From the NCBI GenBank assembly GCA_017528675.1, contig JAFXOO010000524.1, forward strand, positions 1 to 7,602: a DNA stretch of 7,602 bases, in the 5' to 3' direction. A program made the translations under genes and the position numbers. The DNA is from Oscillospiraceae bacterium. Lineage in GTDB: Bacteria; Bacillota; Clostridia; Oscillospirales; Ruminococcaceae. Positions 1 through 5,782 of the stretch are shown here, piece after piece. The notes beneath the pieces were generated by a model that did not search any database, had not been told where the DNA came from, and saw only the letters and a list, made by a program, of their open reading frames with translations. Every line of letters begins with the position of its first letter. Within the stretch, counting starts at the first letter, position 1.

Positions 1-147
1 GTCTTCCACAGTCCAGGTCTTGCCGGTCTCAGACGTCCACTCACCGATCTTCTTGCCGGTGGAGTCGAGCAGTTCGAGCTTAGCGCCGTCCAGCTCCTTC
101 TCGCCGGTAATGTCGGTCTTGTTGATCTGGATGGACTTCTTGACGTC
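1..147 (-). repeat. Repeat copy of Cna-B unit (domain 7, partial)
   Basis: This segment aligns with 727-876 at both DNA and protein level (offset 726-729 bases, about 243 codons, with a one-codon indel). The proteins share KSIQI-x-KTD-x-TGE-x-EL-x-GA at the start and WTS...WTV later. The spacing suggests duplication of a two-domain module (domains 5+6). The copies have diverged at many third positions, so the duplication is not recent. Confidence 0.75.
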
Positions 148-3100
148 ATCCAGAATGGTCAGTACCTTACCGTCAGTGCTGAGCAGGTAATCGCCGTTCG
201 TTGTGAACTTCACAGAATCCTTATCGATCACGCCGTCAGCAATGGTGAATGTCATGTCGCTGACAACCTTATAACCGTTCGGAGCAGTTTCTTCATGCAG
301 TGTATAGGTACCGCTCTTGAGTCTGGTCATATCTGTGCTGTTGCCAGTGAAGGTGTAGGAATTGTTATCAGCGTCGTAATTTGCTGTGTCAGCAGCAATC
401 GTTGTGCCGCCGATGGTCGAGCCGATCAGGGACTTGTCAGCCGGGCCGGTCAGCGTAAAGGTTACGCTGTTTTCCTTACCGTCAGCAGTATTGGCAATGG
501 CCTCGCCGGACTTGTTGCCGTCCTTATCCTTGACCAGAGCCTGCTTGTTGACAGTAATCGTAGACGGAGCATCCTTCACGAGGAGAACGCCGTCTGTACT
601 CAGGGAAGCATTGTCGCTTACTTCTGTGATTTCGTTGCTTTCATTCACAGTGAAGGTCACATCAGTTTCGATCTTGTCGAAGCCATCGGGAGCAGTGATT
701 TCCTTGATGGTGTAAGTACCCGGTTCAAGAGAAACCGTCCACTTGTTTTCCTTCTGGGATGTCCAGTCCTCACCGATCTGAGTGCCACTGGCATCGAACA
801 ACTGGAGCACAGCGCCCTCAAGTTCTTCTTCGCCGGTTACATCCGTCTTGGAGATCTGGATGGATTTCTGCTTGGCATTCTCGAAAACGAATACATTGTC
901 ATCATCGCTTTCGATCATACCATTCTTGATTTCAAAGGTCTTTGCGGCTGCCTTCTTGTAGGTGGCAGGTGCTTTGGTTTCTTCCAGCTCATAAGTACCG
1001 TCAAGCAGACCTACGAACTTCATCTGGTTGCCGTCAGTAGCGGTGTTCCATTCAAAGGTATCACCGGGCTGCATTGTGTTGGCAGTGCCTTCTGCGAAGG
1101 TCTGTCCAGCAGTCTTGTCTTCGGCAGCCTTTTTGAAGGTGAGCTTCATGTCCGCACCCTCGGTTGTGCCTTCCGGTGCATCCTTGCCTTCAAAGGTCTT
1201 CTTGATTTCGATCTGGGAGATGTCGTCCGTAATGACGATGCTGCCTGTATCTGTCTTAACGTGAGTACCGGTTGTCTCAGCATCCGTCAGTGTAACGGTG
1301 TTGTCTTCGTTGTAGGTGAAGGTAAACTTGGAAACAACTGTGAAGCCGTTGGGAGCTACAGTCTCCTCCAGCTCATAGGTTGCACCGGGCTTGAGACCCT
1401 TGACAACCTGATCGCCTGTGAAGGTGACGGAAGTGTCCTCAGCAGTCAGCGCCTCTCTGGCATCACCAAGGATTACACCCTCAAGTGTTGCTTCCTCACC
1501 CACAGCCCTCAGAACGAAGGATGCCTTGTTGCCATCATTGAGTGCAACTGCCTGTTTTTCCTTGTCTTCAACAGTGCTGTTGAGAGCGCTCTTGCTGATG
1601 GTGAGTGCGAGTTCCTTCTTGACATTTACGATGTTGATGGTTCTGCCATCGGCTGTGCTTGTGTCAATCTGTGTCCAGCCTTCAGCGATGCCGCCTTCGC
1701 TGTCACTATCAAACAGAGCCTTGGTCAGTTCCGCACCGTGCGGCACGGTGGTGTAGTAATACGAATAAGTGTTTGTTGTCCAGAAGCCAAATCCAGTGGT
1801 TATTCTTATCACTGCAATGATCGTATCCGTCTCAGGTGTATTATAGCCGGTCGGAGTTGCGGTCTCGATCAGCCGGAATACATTGAGCGTATCCGTGGAG
1901 CCGTCCGTATTGAAATGTCTTTGCAGCACTCTTTCATTGAAAGAGAAGGTGGATTTGGTAGAATCCCAGTTCCAGCCTTCCACGCTCACAGCCTCGGAGC
2001 CATCCGACGGAATCGGAGTTCTTTCGTTCAGGTTCAGCGTCCCCTCACTGACAGTGTAGGTTTCCTTGGTCAGTGCAATGGTAGCATTGCTCAACGGCGT
2101 CGTACCGTTTTCCTGAACCTTGTTGATTGTGAATGCGTAGCTGTTTGTAAAGGTGAAACTGCTGTCGAGGCCGCTGCTCAGGTCAATCTGTGCGAGCAGT
2201 TCCTCTCTGCCGTACATTACCACATAATCCGGAATGGTCTTTACCTGATAGGGAGCCAGATCATTCAGCGAAACAGAATTGATGGTGTTAGAACCATAAT
2301 TGGAGGTGTACTTCACAGTCACCTTGCCAAGCGGAGGAATATCCGCTGTGCCGGTTGTGGGTCTGCCGAAGCCGCCGAATTCTGTAACAGTGATTCTGCC
2401 GGACTTGCCGTTGAAATTCAGATTCTGATTGAATCCACCGGCACTTGTGATCGTGAAGTCGGAAGTAGCAATGGCCTCAGCCTTGGTGACTCTCCCGCCT
2501 TCGATTGTGAGCTCGAACGGCGTGCCTTCAATCAGATAACCGCCTCTTGCAGGAGTGAGTTCCTCAGGCCCCTTTGTGATAACGGTTCTTTCACTGTCCG
2601 CAATGGGAACGAAGGAAAAATTACTGATCTCAATTTCGTCGGTGAGTTTTTTGCCATTGACATAGATCTCTACATTGCTGTTGGGATCCGGGTCAGAAAG
2701 ATTGGATACCTTTTTAAATGTATAGGTGTTACCCATGGAATCCGTATAGGCGTTCTCACCGATAGCGTACGGGGAATACGTCTTGGAAGTGATCGCAGGA
2801 TCAAAACTGTCATCTGCATAGGTGCTGATGGTTACGGATTTGTCCGCGTTCTCACTTACCTCAATGTAGAACGCTGTGGTGTCGTCCTTCTCATAACCAG
2901 TAGGAGATGAGACTTCCTTAATCATGTAGCGGCCAGGGGTAACCGGCATCTTGTCGGGATTGTTGCCGGAGCTTGTGATCGTCACAGAAGGAGCATCGCT
3001 GACAACGCCCTCCCTGATCGGATACAGGCCAAGTACGGCACCTTCCAGATCCTTCTGTTTGCTGTCGATCTTGTTCAGGTCGATGGTGTAGGACTGCTCT

Positions 3101-5106
3101 GCCTTCAGCGACTCCATCTCAGAGTACATTGCGTGCCACTCGGAGCCGATGTTGGAGAAATAGCCTGCGGTTGCCAGCCAACCGGAGGATGTCTGCGGAA
3201 CCTCCATGATGGAGTCTTCATTCGGGTTGATAAAGGTACCACCTGTCTTGATGATCTCAGCATACTTGACGGAGTTCAGGTTCCAGATAACAGTCTTTGT
3301 CACCAGTTCCAGATCCCGTCCGGCTGCGCCGGTTTTCGGAGAGCTGTCTGTTTTCAGAACTTCTTCACCGTTCTCGTAGAAGCTGATATCAAACTTATCC
3401 AGGGTAATATTGGAGGTCTCATCAAAGTTCATGACGATTGTCTGACCCTTGTTGACCTTCATCTGAAGCTTACTTGCATTGCTGATTGCACTCGTATACT
3501 TGTCTGCATCAACATAGATCGTTGCATTAGCAGGATAGCTGCGGGTGTCCAGAATCATAACGCCATCAGAGCCAGGATTAAGATCATAGTTGCTCGGCTG
3601 CTGCTTCAGCATTTCGGACTGGTTCTTGATATGATTGATCATCGGATTGACTACATTATTTGTAATATCCTCAGGCTTCATGATCTGAATCTTGACATAG
3701 TCCTTATCCTGATAAGCTTCCAGTCTGCCCTCGCTGTCCACAAAAAGCTTTGTGGTGGAGCCAAGGCAGTTGCCGATCTGAATCTTGCCGGCATTAGTGG
3801 GGCCGTCCGGAACGGGAGTATACACCTTTTTTTCGCCCTCCATGTGGCTATCAAGGCTATACTTTGTCTTATCCGTCGGGTCAACGGAACCTTCCCACAA
3901 CTGCGTACCCTCAAAGCCGAAGTCAATGAAGTTTGCGGCATAGAAATCGCCGCAGTAGTTGCCTTCGCCCATCAGGTCGGGTTCCAGTGCATTGTGGCTC
4001 TGGAAGTAATTCGCAGCCATATTGGTCTCTGCATGTCCTTGCTGGTTGTAGCTATTGGCTACGATACCGAAGTTGACTGCCTTTCCGAGTATGGACTTGA
4101 AGTTCGCCTGTGCCACAGCATTGATTTTAGTCAGCGTAAAGTTGCTGACAACAGTCGTGTTGCCGTCTGCGGTGGTCGAAGTCTTGCCGTGGTCAGTGAG
4201 CTTAAAGACGGTGCCGTCCTCCTGCGGTATAAAGCGGCTCTTCAGATCATCGGTACGCTTGATCATGTCGGGGACAGTTTCGCCGTCCTTCCCTTGGATC
4301 AGGTAGCCGGTGAAGCCCACCTCGTTACCGCTGATGTGCTCATCAATCGGAGAACCGTCGCCCTTGAACCAGGCGCCGTCTTCCTCCTCCGTCTGTACAT
4401 GGAACACAAGCGTGTCACCGGCCTCGCCGGCAACCTTTTCGGCATGGTAGGTGTTCTGGGGATTATCGTGCTTTACGTCCGCTACCACATACAGATTATC
4501 CGCTTCTGTTACATCGTCCTCCAGCGTGACGGAAATATCGTAGGTGGAGCTGTTTTTATACAGAACCAGAAGAGCATCGTCCGTGCCGAACTTCGTTTCG
4601 TTGACTGTTGATCGGTCAAAGGAAAAACCGGGGACGTCTCTGGAAATGCCCTCCTTCCGGTTCCCGTCGGCATCCAGGAAATCGGAATAAAGCGTCTTCT
4701 CACCGCTGTTGAGCGTGTCAACATACAAATTGACCTCTGCCTTTGAATAGTCGGCGTTTGTCAGCTCGGAATAGACCAGCGGGGTGCCCGTTGAACTGCC
4801 GTCCTCGCCAAACGCATAGAAGTTGGTGAAACTCAGCGTTTGAGCAGAATTATAGAGGTTGACACTCTGCACGTTCCAAGCAACCGTGGCATCCTTACTG
4901 TCTTTCAGCGAGACAAGCACATAGCACGGAGCGCCATACCCGATTGTCGATCCGGTTTCCTTGTCGTGTTCAAAAACATTGACTGCGACATTATAGCTGT
5001 CCGCTGCCGCTGTTCCCAATGTGAACCCGCTTGGAAACATGAAGCTTGCTGCCATTGTGAATGCTGAAACGCCGCTCAGTATTCGTTTGACAATAGGCTT
5101 TTTCAT
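1..5106 (-). CDS. Giant secreted surface protein with choice-of-anchor A-like and multiple Cna-B domains (C-terminus outside window)
   Basis: An uninterrupted minus-strand frame runs from an ATG at 5106-5104 to the window edge, giving 1702 codons with no stop. The ATG is preceded by AGAAGGGA at a normal distance and opens a clear signal peptide, which fixes the start. In order: signal peptide (1 to about 35), unassigned beta-rich N-terminal region (36-334), choice-of-anchor A-like region (335-665), Cna-B domain 1 (about 670-760), unassigned beta-rich region (about 760-984), and Cna-B domains 2-7 (about 990-1702, the seventh truncated). Cna-B domains are prealbumin-like folds of Gram-positive adhesins and pilins, often locked by an internal Lys-Asn/Asp isopeptide bond. 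The likely role is an extended cell-surface stalk or adhesin. An LPXTG sorting signal or membrane anchor would lie beyond position 1 and cannot be confirmed. Only three cysteines were noticed. The ligand is unknown. Confidence 0.93.
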   Translation of the reverse strand, partial: MKKPIVKRILSGVSAFTMAASFMFPSGFTLGTAAADSYNVAVNVFEHDKETGSTIGYGAPCYVLVSLKDSKDATVAWNVQSVNLYNSAQTLSFTNFYAFGEDGSSTGTPLVYSELTNADYSKAEVNLYVDTLNSGEKTLYSDFLDADGNRKEGISRDVPGFSFDRSTVNETKFGTDDALLVLYKNSSTYDISVTLEDDVTEADNLYVVADVKHDNPQNTYHAEKVAGEAGDTLVFHVQTEEEDGAWFKGDGSPIDEHISGNEVGFTGYLIQGKDGETVPDMIKRTDDLKSRFIPQEDGTVFKLTDHGKTSTTADGNTTVVSNFTLTKINAVAQANFKSILGKAVNFGIVANSYNQQGHAETNMAANYFQSHNALEPDLMGEGNYCGDFYAANFIDFGFEGTQLWEGSVDPTDKTKYSLDSHMEGEKKVYTPVPDGPTNAGKIQIGNCLGSTTKLFVDSEGRLEAYQDKDYVKIQIMKPEDITNNVVNPMINHIKNQSEMLKQQPSNYDLNPGSDGVMILDTRSYPANATIYVDADKYTSAISNASKLQMKVNKGQTIVMNFDETSNITLDKFDISFYENGEEVLKTDSSPKTGAAGRDLELVTKTVIWNLNSVKYAEIIKTGGTFINPNEDSIMEVPQTSSGWLATAGYFSNIGSEWHAMYSEMESLKAEQSYTIDLNKIDSKQKDLEGAVLGLYPIREGVVSDAPSVTITSSGNNPDKMPVTPGRYMIKEVSSPTGYEKDDTTAFYIEVSENADKSVTISTYADDSFDPAITSKTYSPYAIGENAYTDSMGNTYTFKKVSNLSDPDPNSNVEIYVNGKKLTDEIEISNFSFVPIADSERTVITKGPEELTPARGGYLIEGTPFELTIEGGRVTKAEAIATSDFTITSAGGFNQNLNFNGKSGRITVTEFGGFGRPTTGTADIPPLGKVTVKYTSNYGSNTINSVSLNDLAPYQVKTIPDYVVMYGREELLAQIDLSSGLDSSFTFTNSYAFTINKVQENGTTPLSNATIALTKETYTVSEGTLNLNERTPIPSDGSEAVSVEGWNWDSTKSTFSFNERVLQRHFNTDGSTDTLNVFRLIETATPTGYNTPETDTIIAVIRITTGFGFWTTNTYSYYYTTVPHGAELTKALFDSDSEGGIAEGWTQIDTSTADGRTINIVNVKKELALTISKSALNSTVEDKEKQAVALNDGNKASFVLRAVGEEATLEGVILGDAREALTAEDTSVTFTGDQVVKGLKPGATYELEETVAPNGFTVVSKFTFTYNEDNTVTLTDAETTGTHVKTDTGSIVITDDISQIEIKKTFEGKDAPEGTTEGADMKLTFKKAAEDKTAGQTFAEGTANTMQPGDTFEWNTATDGNQMKFVGLLDGTYELEETKAPATYKKAAAKTFEIKNGMIESDDDNVFVFENAKQKSIQISKTDVTGEEELEGAVLQLFDASGTQIGEDWTSQKENKWTVSLEPGTYTIKEITAPDGFDKIETDVTFTVNESNEITEVSDNASLSTDGVLLVKDAPSTITVNKQALVKDKDGNKSGEAIANTADGKENSVTFTLTGPADKSLIGSTIGGTTIAADTANYDADNNSYTFTGNSTDMTRLKSGTYTLHEETAPNGYKVVSDMTFTIADGVIDKDSVKFTTNGDYLLSTDGKVLTILDDVKKSIQINKTDITGEKELDGAKLELLDSTGKKIGEWTSETGKTWTVED
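727..876 (-). repeat. Repeat copy of Cna-B unit (domain 5)
   Basis: This is the partner of the repeat at 1-147. Domain 6 (between the two copies) in turn resembles domain 3: TYTLHEETAPNGYKVVSDMT corresponds to TYELEETVAPNGFTVVSKFT. The array therefore seems to have grown by duplication of units of alternating type. Confidence 0.7.
2152..2826 (-). other. Unassigned beta-rich segment between Cna-B domains 1 and 2
   Basis: Residues of about 760-984 are rich in Thr, Ser, Gly and alternating hydrophobics, which suggests beta structure, but I recognise no family. It contains GGFGRPTTGTADIPPLGKVT and a short YVVMYGREELLAQ stretch. It ends just before FTFTNSY (984-990), which looks like a Cna-B closing strand. 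It could be one or two separate extracellular domains, or an insertion in Cna-B domain 1. Confidence 0.5.
2827..3099 (-). other. Cna-B (SpaA-like) domain 1, about residues 670-760
   Basis: The first strand contains Lys679 in LNKID, followed by a DLEGAVLGLY strand and the Cna-B hallmark GRYMIKEVSSPTGY with Glu731. These are the usual Lys and Glu of an intramolecular isopeptide site. After VSENADKSVTIST the expected closing strand with Asn or Asp is not evident. The sequence instead runs into a beta-rich stretch of about 220 residues. The domain may lack a closing bond, or its closing strand may come much later (FTFTN at 984-988). Confidence 0.75.
3112..4104 (-). other. Choice-of-anchor A-like domain (about residues 335-665)
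   Basis: This region has the start and end signatures I associate with choice-of-anchor A surface domains. It opens with AVNFGIVANSYNQQGHAETN (residues 343-362), matching the family pattern of a variable 'F-x-V-F-x' strand followed by a conserved acidic/glycine turn. It later has VMNFDETSNITLDKFDISF (starting near residue 558), then VIWN around Trp608. It closes near residues 640-661 with a 'GW-LAT-AG-F...EWH' segment that ends in E656-W657-H658. Family members are extracellular beta-rich modules joined to different C-terminal anchors, and their ligand is generally unknown. The match is by motif order only; no profile search was possible. Confidence 0.6.
5002..5106 (-). other. Sec-type signal peptide of the surface protein
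   Basis: Residues 1-8 are basic (MKKPIVKR). A hydrophobic stretch follows from about residue 9 to 31, and then a small-residue site, GTAAA at 31-35, before DSYN. Cleavage is most likely after Ala35. This is a typical Gram-positive export signal and shows that the rest of the protein acts outside the membrane. The exact cleavage site is inferred from the A-x-A pattern. Confidence 0.8.
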
Positions 5107-5112
5107 ATCTTA

Positions 5113-5120
5113 TCCCTTCT
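5113..5120 (-). promoter_or_regulatory. Ribosome binding site of the surface protein gene
   Basis: Read on the minus strand the sequence is AGAAGGGA, ending six bases before the ATG at 5106. It supports this ATG as the start, along with the signal peptide that follows it. Confidence 0.75.
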
Positions 5121-5187
5121 CTCATATTTTCTTGCACATACCCCGACCCCCTTTATCCCCATAAAAAGATCGGATATATACATTATT

Positions 5188-5216
5188 ATTATATCATGAA
5201 AAGATTATGAATGCAA
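5188..5216 (-). promoter_or_regulatory. Extended -10 promoter for the surface protein gene
   Basis: On the minus strand, TATAAT lies at 5193-5188 and is preceded by TG plus one base (5196-5194), a perfect extended -10. A weak -35, TTGCAT at 5216-5211, is 17 bases upstream. The expected transcript start is near 5181, giving an untranslated leader of about 75 nt that includes three G-runs. The -10 is convincing; the -35 matches the consensus in only three of six bases. Confidence 0.6.
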
Positions 5217-5376
5217 GCATTTGGGCATATATGGTTTTTAGAAATTTGAATATAAATTTTGTGTGTATTGCACAGTTAAACGATTAAATTTCCTGTGACA
5301 TCGCCTAAAACAGTGTCCATATTTCGTTCACAATTTCTGCAAACAGCACCCCCCTTCCTTTTTCCGTAAAAAAATA

Positions 5377-5405
5377 TTGACAAGTGCATGATTTTGTGTT
5401 ATACT
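5377..5405 (+). promoter_or_regulatory. Sigma-A type promoter of the transporter operon
   Basis: TTGACA at 5377-5382, a 17-base spacer, then TATACT at 5400-5405: perfect -35, five of six in the -10, and ideal spacing. Transcription should start near 5412. A promoter this close to consensus fits control exerted after initiation, by the attenuator immediately downstream. Confidence 0.88.
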
Positions 5406-5464
5406 CAATACTGTATCCTGACGCCTGAACGAAGTTTTGGCGAAAGCATACCGCAATAGAATTC

Positions 5465-5506
5465 AAAGCGGTACTGTCTGTATTCAGGGGACAGTGCCGC
5501 TTTTTT
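5465..5506 (+). terminator. Intrinsic terminator inside the operon leader
   Basis: AAAGCGGTACTGTC (5465-5478) pairs with GACAGTGCCGCTTT (5490-5503): 14 pairs with a single G-U wobble and an 11-base loop. The run TTTTTT (5501-5506) forms the end of the 3' arm and the tail. It lies downstream of the promoter and immediately upstream of the RBS, so it acts as a conditional stop for the operon's own transcript. It is not the end of an upstream gene, because the neighbour on the left points away. Confidence 0.85.
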
Positions 5507-5507
5507 C

Positions 5508-5513
5508 AGGAGG
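5508..5513 (+). promoter_or_regulatory. Strong Shine-Dalgarno of the first operon gene
   Basis: AGGAGG lies five bases before the ATG at 5519, directly after the terminator U-run. It supports that start. The overlapping TCAGGA (5506-5511) is complementary to TCCTGA (5416-5421) at the 5' end of the leader, so the site could also be sequestered by long-range pairing. Confidence 0.85.
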
Positions 5514-5518
5514 AAATC

Positions 5519-5782
5519 ATGGACACAAGAGTTGCCATCATCGGCATCATCGTAGAGAATCCCGACTCGGTCGGCACACTCAATGCCATTCTGCATGAAT
5601 ACAGCCAGTATATTATCGGCCGTATGGGAATTCCCTACCACGAGCGCAACATCAGCATCATCAGCGTGGCAGTCGATGCGCCGCAGGACATCATCAGCAC
5701 GATGTCCGGGCGGATCGGACGGCTTGACGGCATTTCTGCCAAGGCGGCCTATTCCCGCATTGCCGGAGCGGATGCCTCATGA
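5519..5782 (+). CDS. TM1266-family ACT-like protein, putative iron-only hydrogenase system regulator
   Basis: An 87-residue protein with a full ACT/NikR-C-like beta-alpha-beta-beta-alpha-beta pattern: strand RVAIIGIIVE (4-13), helix around SVGTLNAILHEY (17-28), the family hallmark IIGRMGIPY (32-40), strand ISIISVAVDA (45-54), helix DIISTMSGRIGRL (57-69) and a closing strand GISAKAAYSRI (71-81). I recognise the 'LHEY...GRMGIPY...SGRIG' set as that of Thermotoga TM1266, described as a putative regulator in organisms with [FeFe]-hydrogenase and its HydE/F/G maturases. There is no helix-turn-helix, so it is more likely a ligand or metal sensor than a self-sufficient DNA-binding repressor. Its length is normal. 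It is first in the operon, has a strong RBS, and overlaps the permease start by four bases (ATGA). The family call is confident; the biochemical role is not established. Confidence 0.87.
   Translation: MDTRVAIIGIIVENPDSVGTLNAILHEYSQYIIGRMGIPYHERNISIISVAVDAPQDIISTMSGRIGRLDGISAKAAYSRIAGADAS

Larger units (their letters stand above)
1..2151 (-). other. Tandem Cna-B (SpaA-like) domains 2-7, about residues 990-1702
   Basis: Six successive domains each begin with an 'I-x-x-K' strand: Lys996, Lys1172, Lys1302/1303, Lys1420, Lys1521 and Lys1663. The first five show the hallmark G-x-Y-x-(L/I)-x-E-(E/x)-x-A-P-x-G-(Y/F) turn or a variant (ETATPTGY near 1081, EETVAP near 1248, EETKAP near 1376, KEITAP at 1469, EETAP near 1606). 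The seventh is cut before its turn. Candidate closing residues are Asn1161 (domain 2), Asp1294 (3), Asn1410 (4), Asp1512 (5) and Asp1653 (6). Each closing strand runs almost directly into the next domain's first strand, as in rigid adhesin stalks. The isopeptide assignments are inferred from position. Confidence 0.85.
5107..5518. other. Divergent AT-rich intergenic region
   Basis: This 412-base gap separates the two divergent transcription units and is clearly more AT-rich than either. It holds the minus-strand promoter and RBS (5113-5216) and the plus-strand promoter and attenuator leader (5377-5518). Between 5217 and 5376 I see no gene. Present there are AT-rich stretches such as AAATTT, a weak TGTG-N5-CACA dyad at 5262-5274, and a pure pyrimidine tract at 5349-5365 just upstream of the plus-strand promoter. 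None can be assigned to a known regulator. Confidence 0.7.
5412..5518 (+). ncRNA. Candidate cis-regulatory leader RNA (attenuator/riboswitch-like) of the transporter operon
   Basis: The leader can form three elements. (1) A hairpin at 5422-5442: CGCC and GAAC pair with GUUU and GGCG around a GAA triloop, with one U-U mismatch and one G-U pair. (2) A 6-bp helix, UACCGC (5449-5454) with GCGGUA (5468-5473), loop 13 nt. (3) A 14-bp terminator hairpin (5465-5503) with a U-run. Elements 2 and 3 use the same bases 5468-5473, so they exclude each other: the usual antiterminator/terminator design. No ATG occurs before the terminator, which argues against a leader-peptide mechanism. I do not recognise any named riboswitch class. 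The pairing is seen; the ligand or protein partner is unknown. Confidence 0.65.

Noticed and set aside
1..880. Repeats at the left end as a mobile element or CRISPR array
   Set aside because: The repeats stay in the coding frame, are about 150 bases long and encode Cna-B domains. There are no terminal inverted repeats, transposase or regular short spacers.
295..2910. Plus-strand open frame of 871 codons, and a second at 3133-4611 of 492 codons, lying over the surface gene
   Set aside because: Both are in exact antisense codon register with the surface gene. They stay open because the real gene rarely uses TTA, CTA and TCA codons. The translations look like no protein family, are rich in Cys and have irregular hydrophobicity, while the minus-strand frame gives clear Cna-B domains.
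5262..5274. TGTG-N5-CACA dyad resembling a CRP/FNR-type operator
   Set aside because: The arms are only four bases, the spacing does not fit the usual TGTGA-N6-TCACA, and nothing else supports a site.
5412..5468. Leader as a known small riboswitch (fluoride, preQ1, cobalamin)
   Set aside because: The consensus segments I know for these are missing: no GCCACUG-type box of cobalamin riboswitches and no matching fluoride or preQ1 core. It is left as unclassified.
5412..5518. Leader peptide controlling attenuation
   Set aside because: There is no ATG between the expected transcript start and the terminator, and no run of identical codons.
5405..5641. Minus-strand open frame over the operon leader and first gene
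   Set aside because: It overlaps a strong promoter, terminator and the well-supported TM1266-like gene, and its translation is unrelated to any family I recognise.
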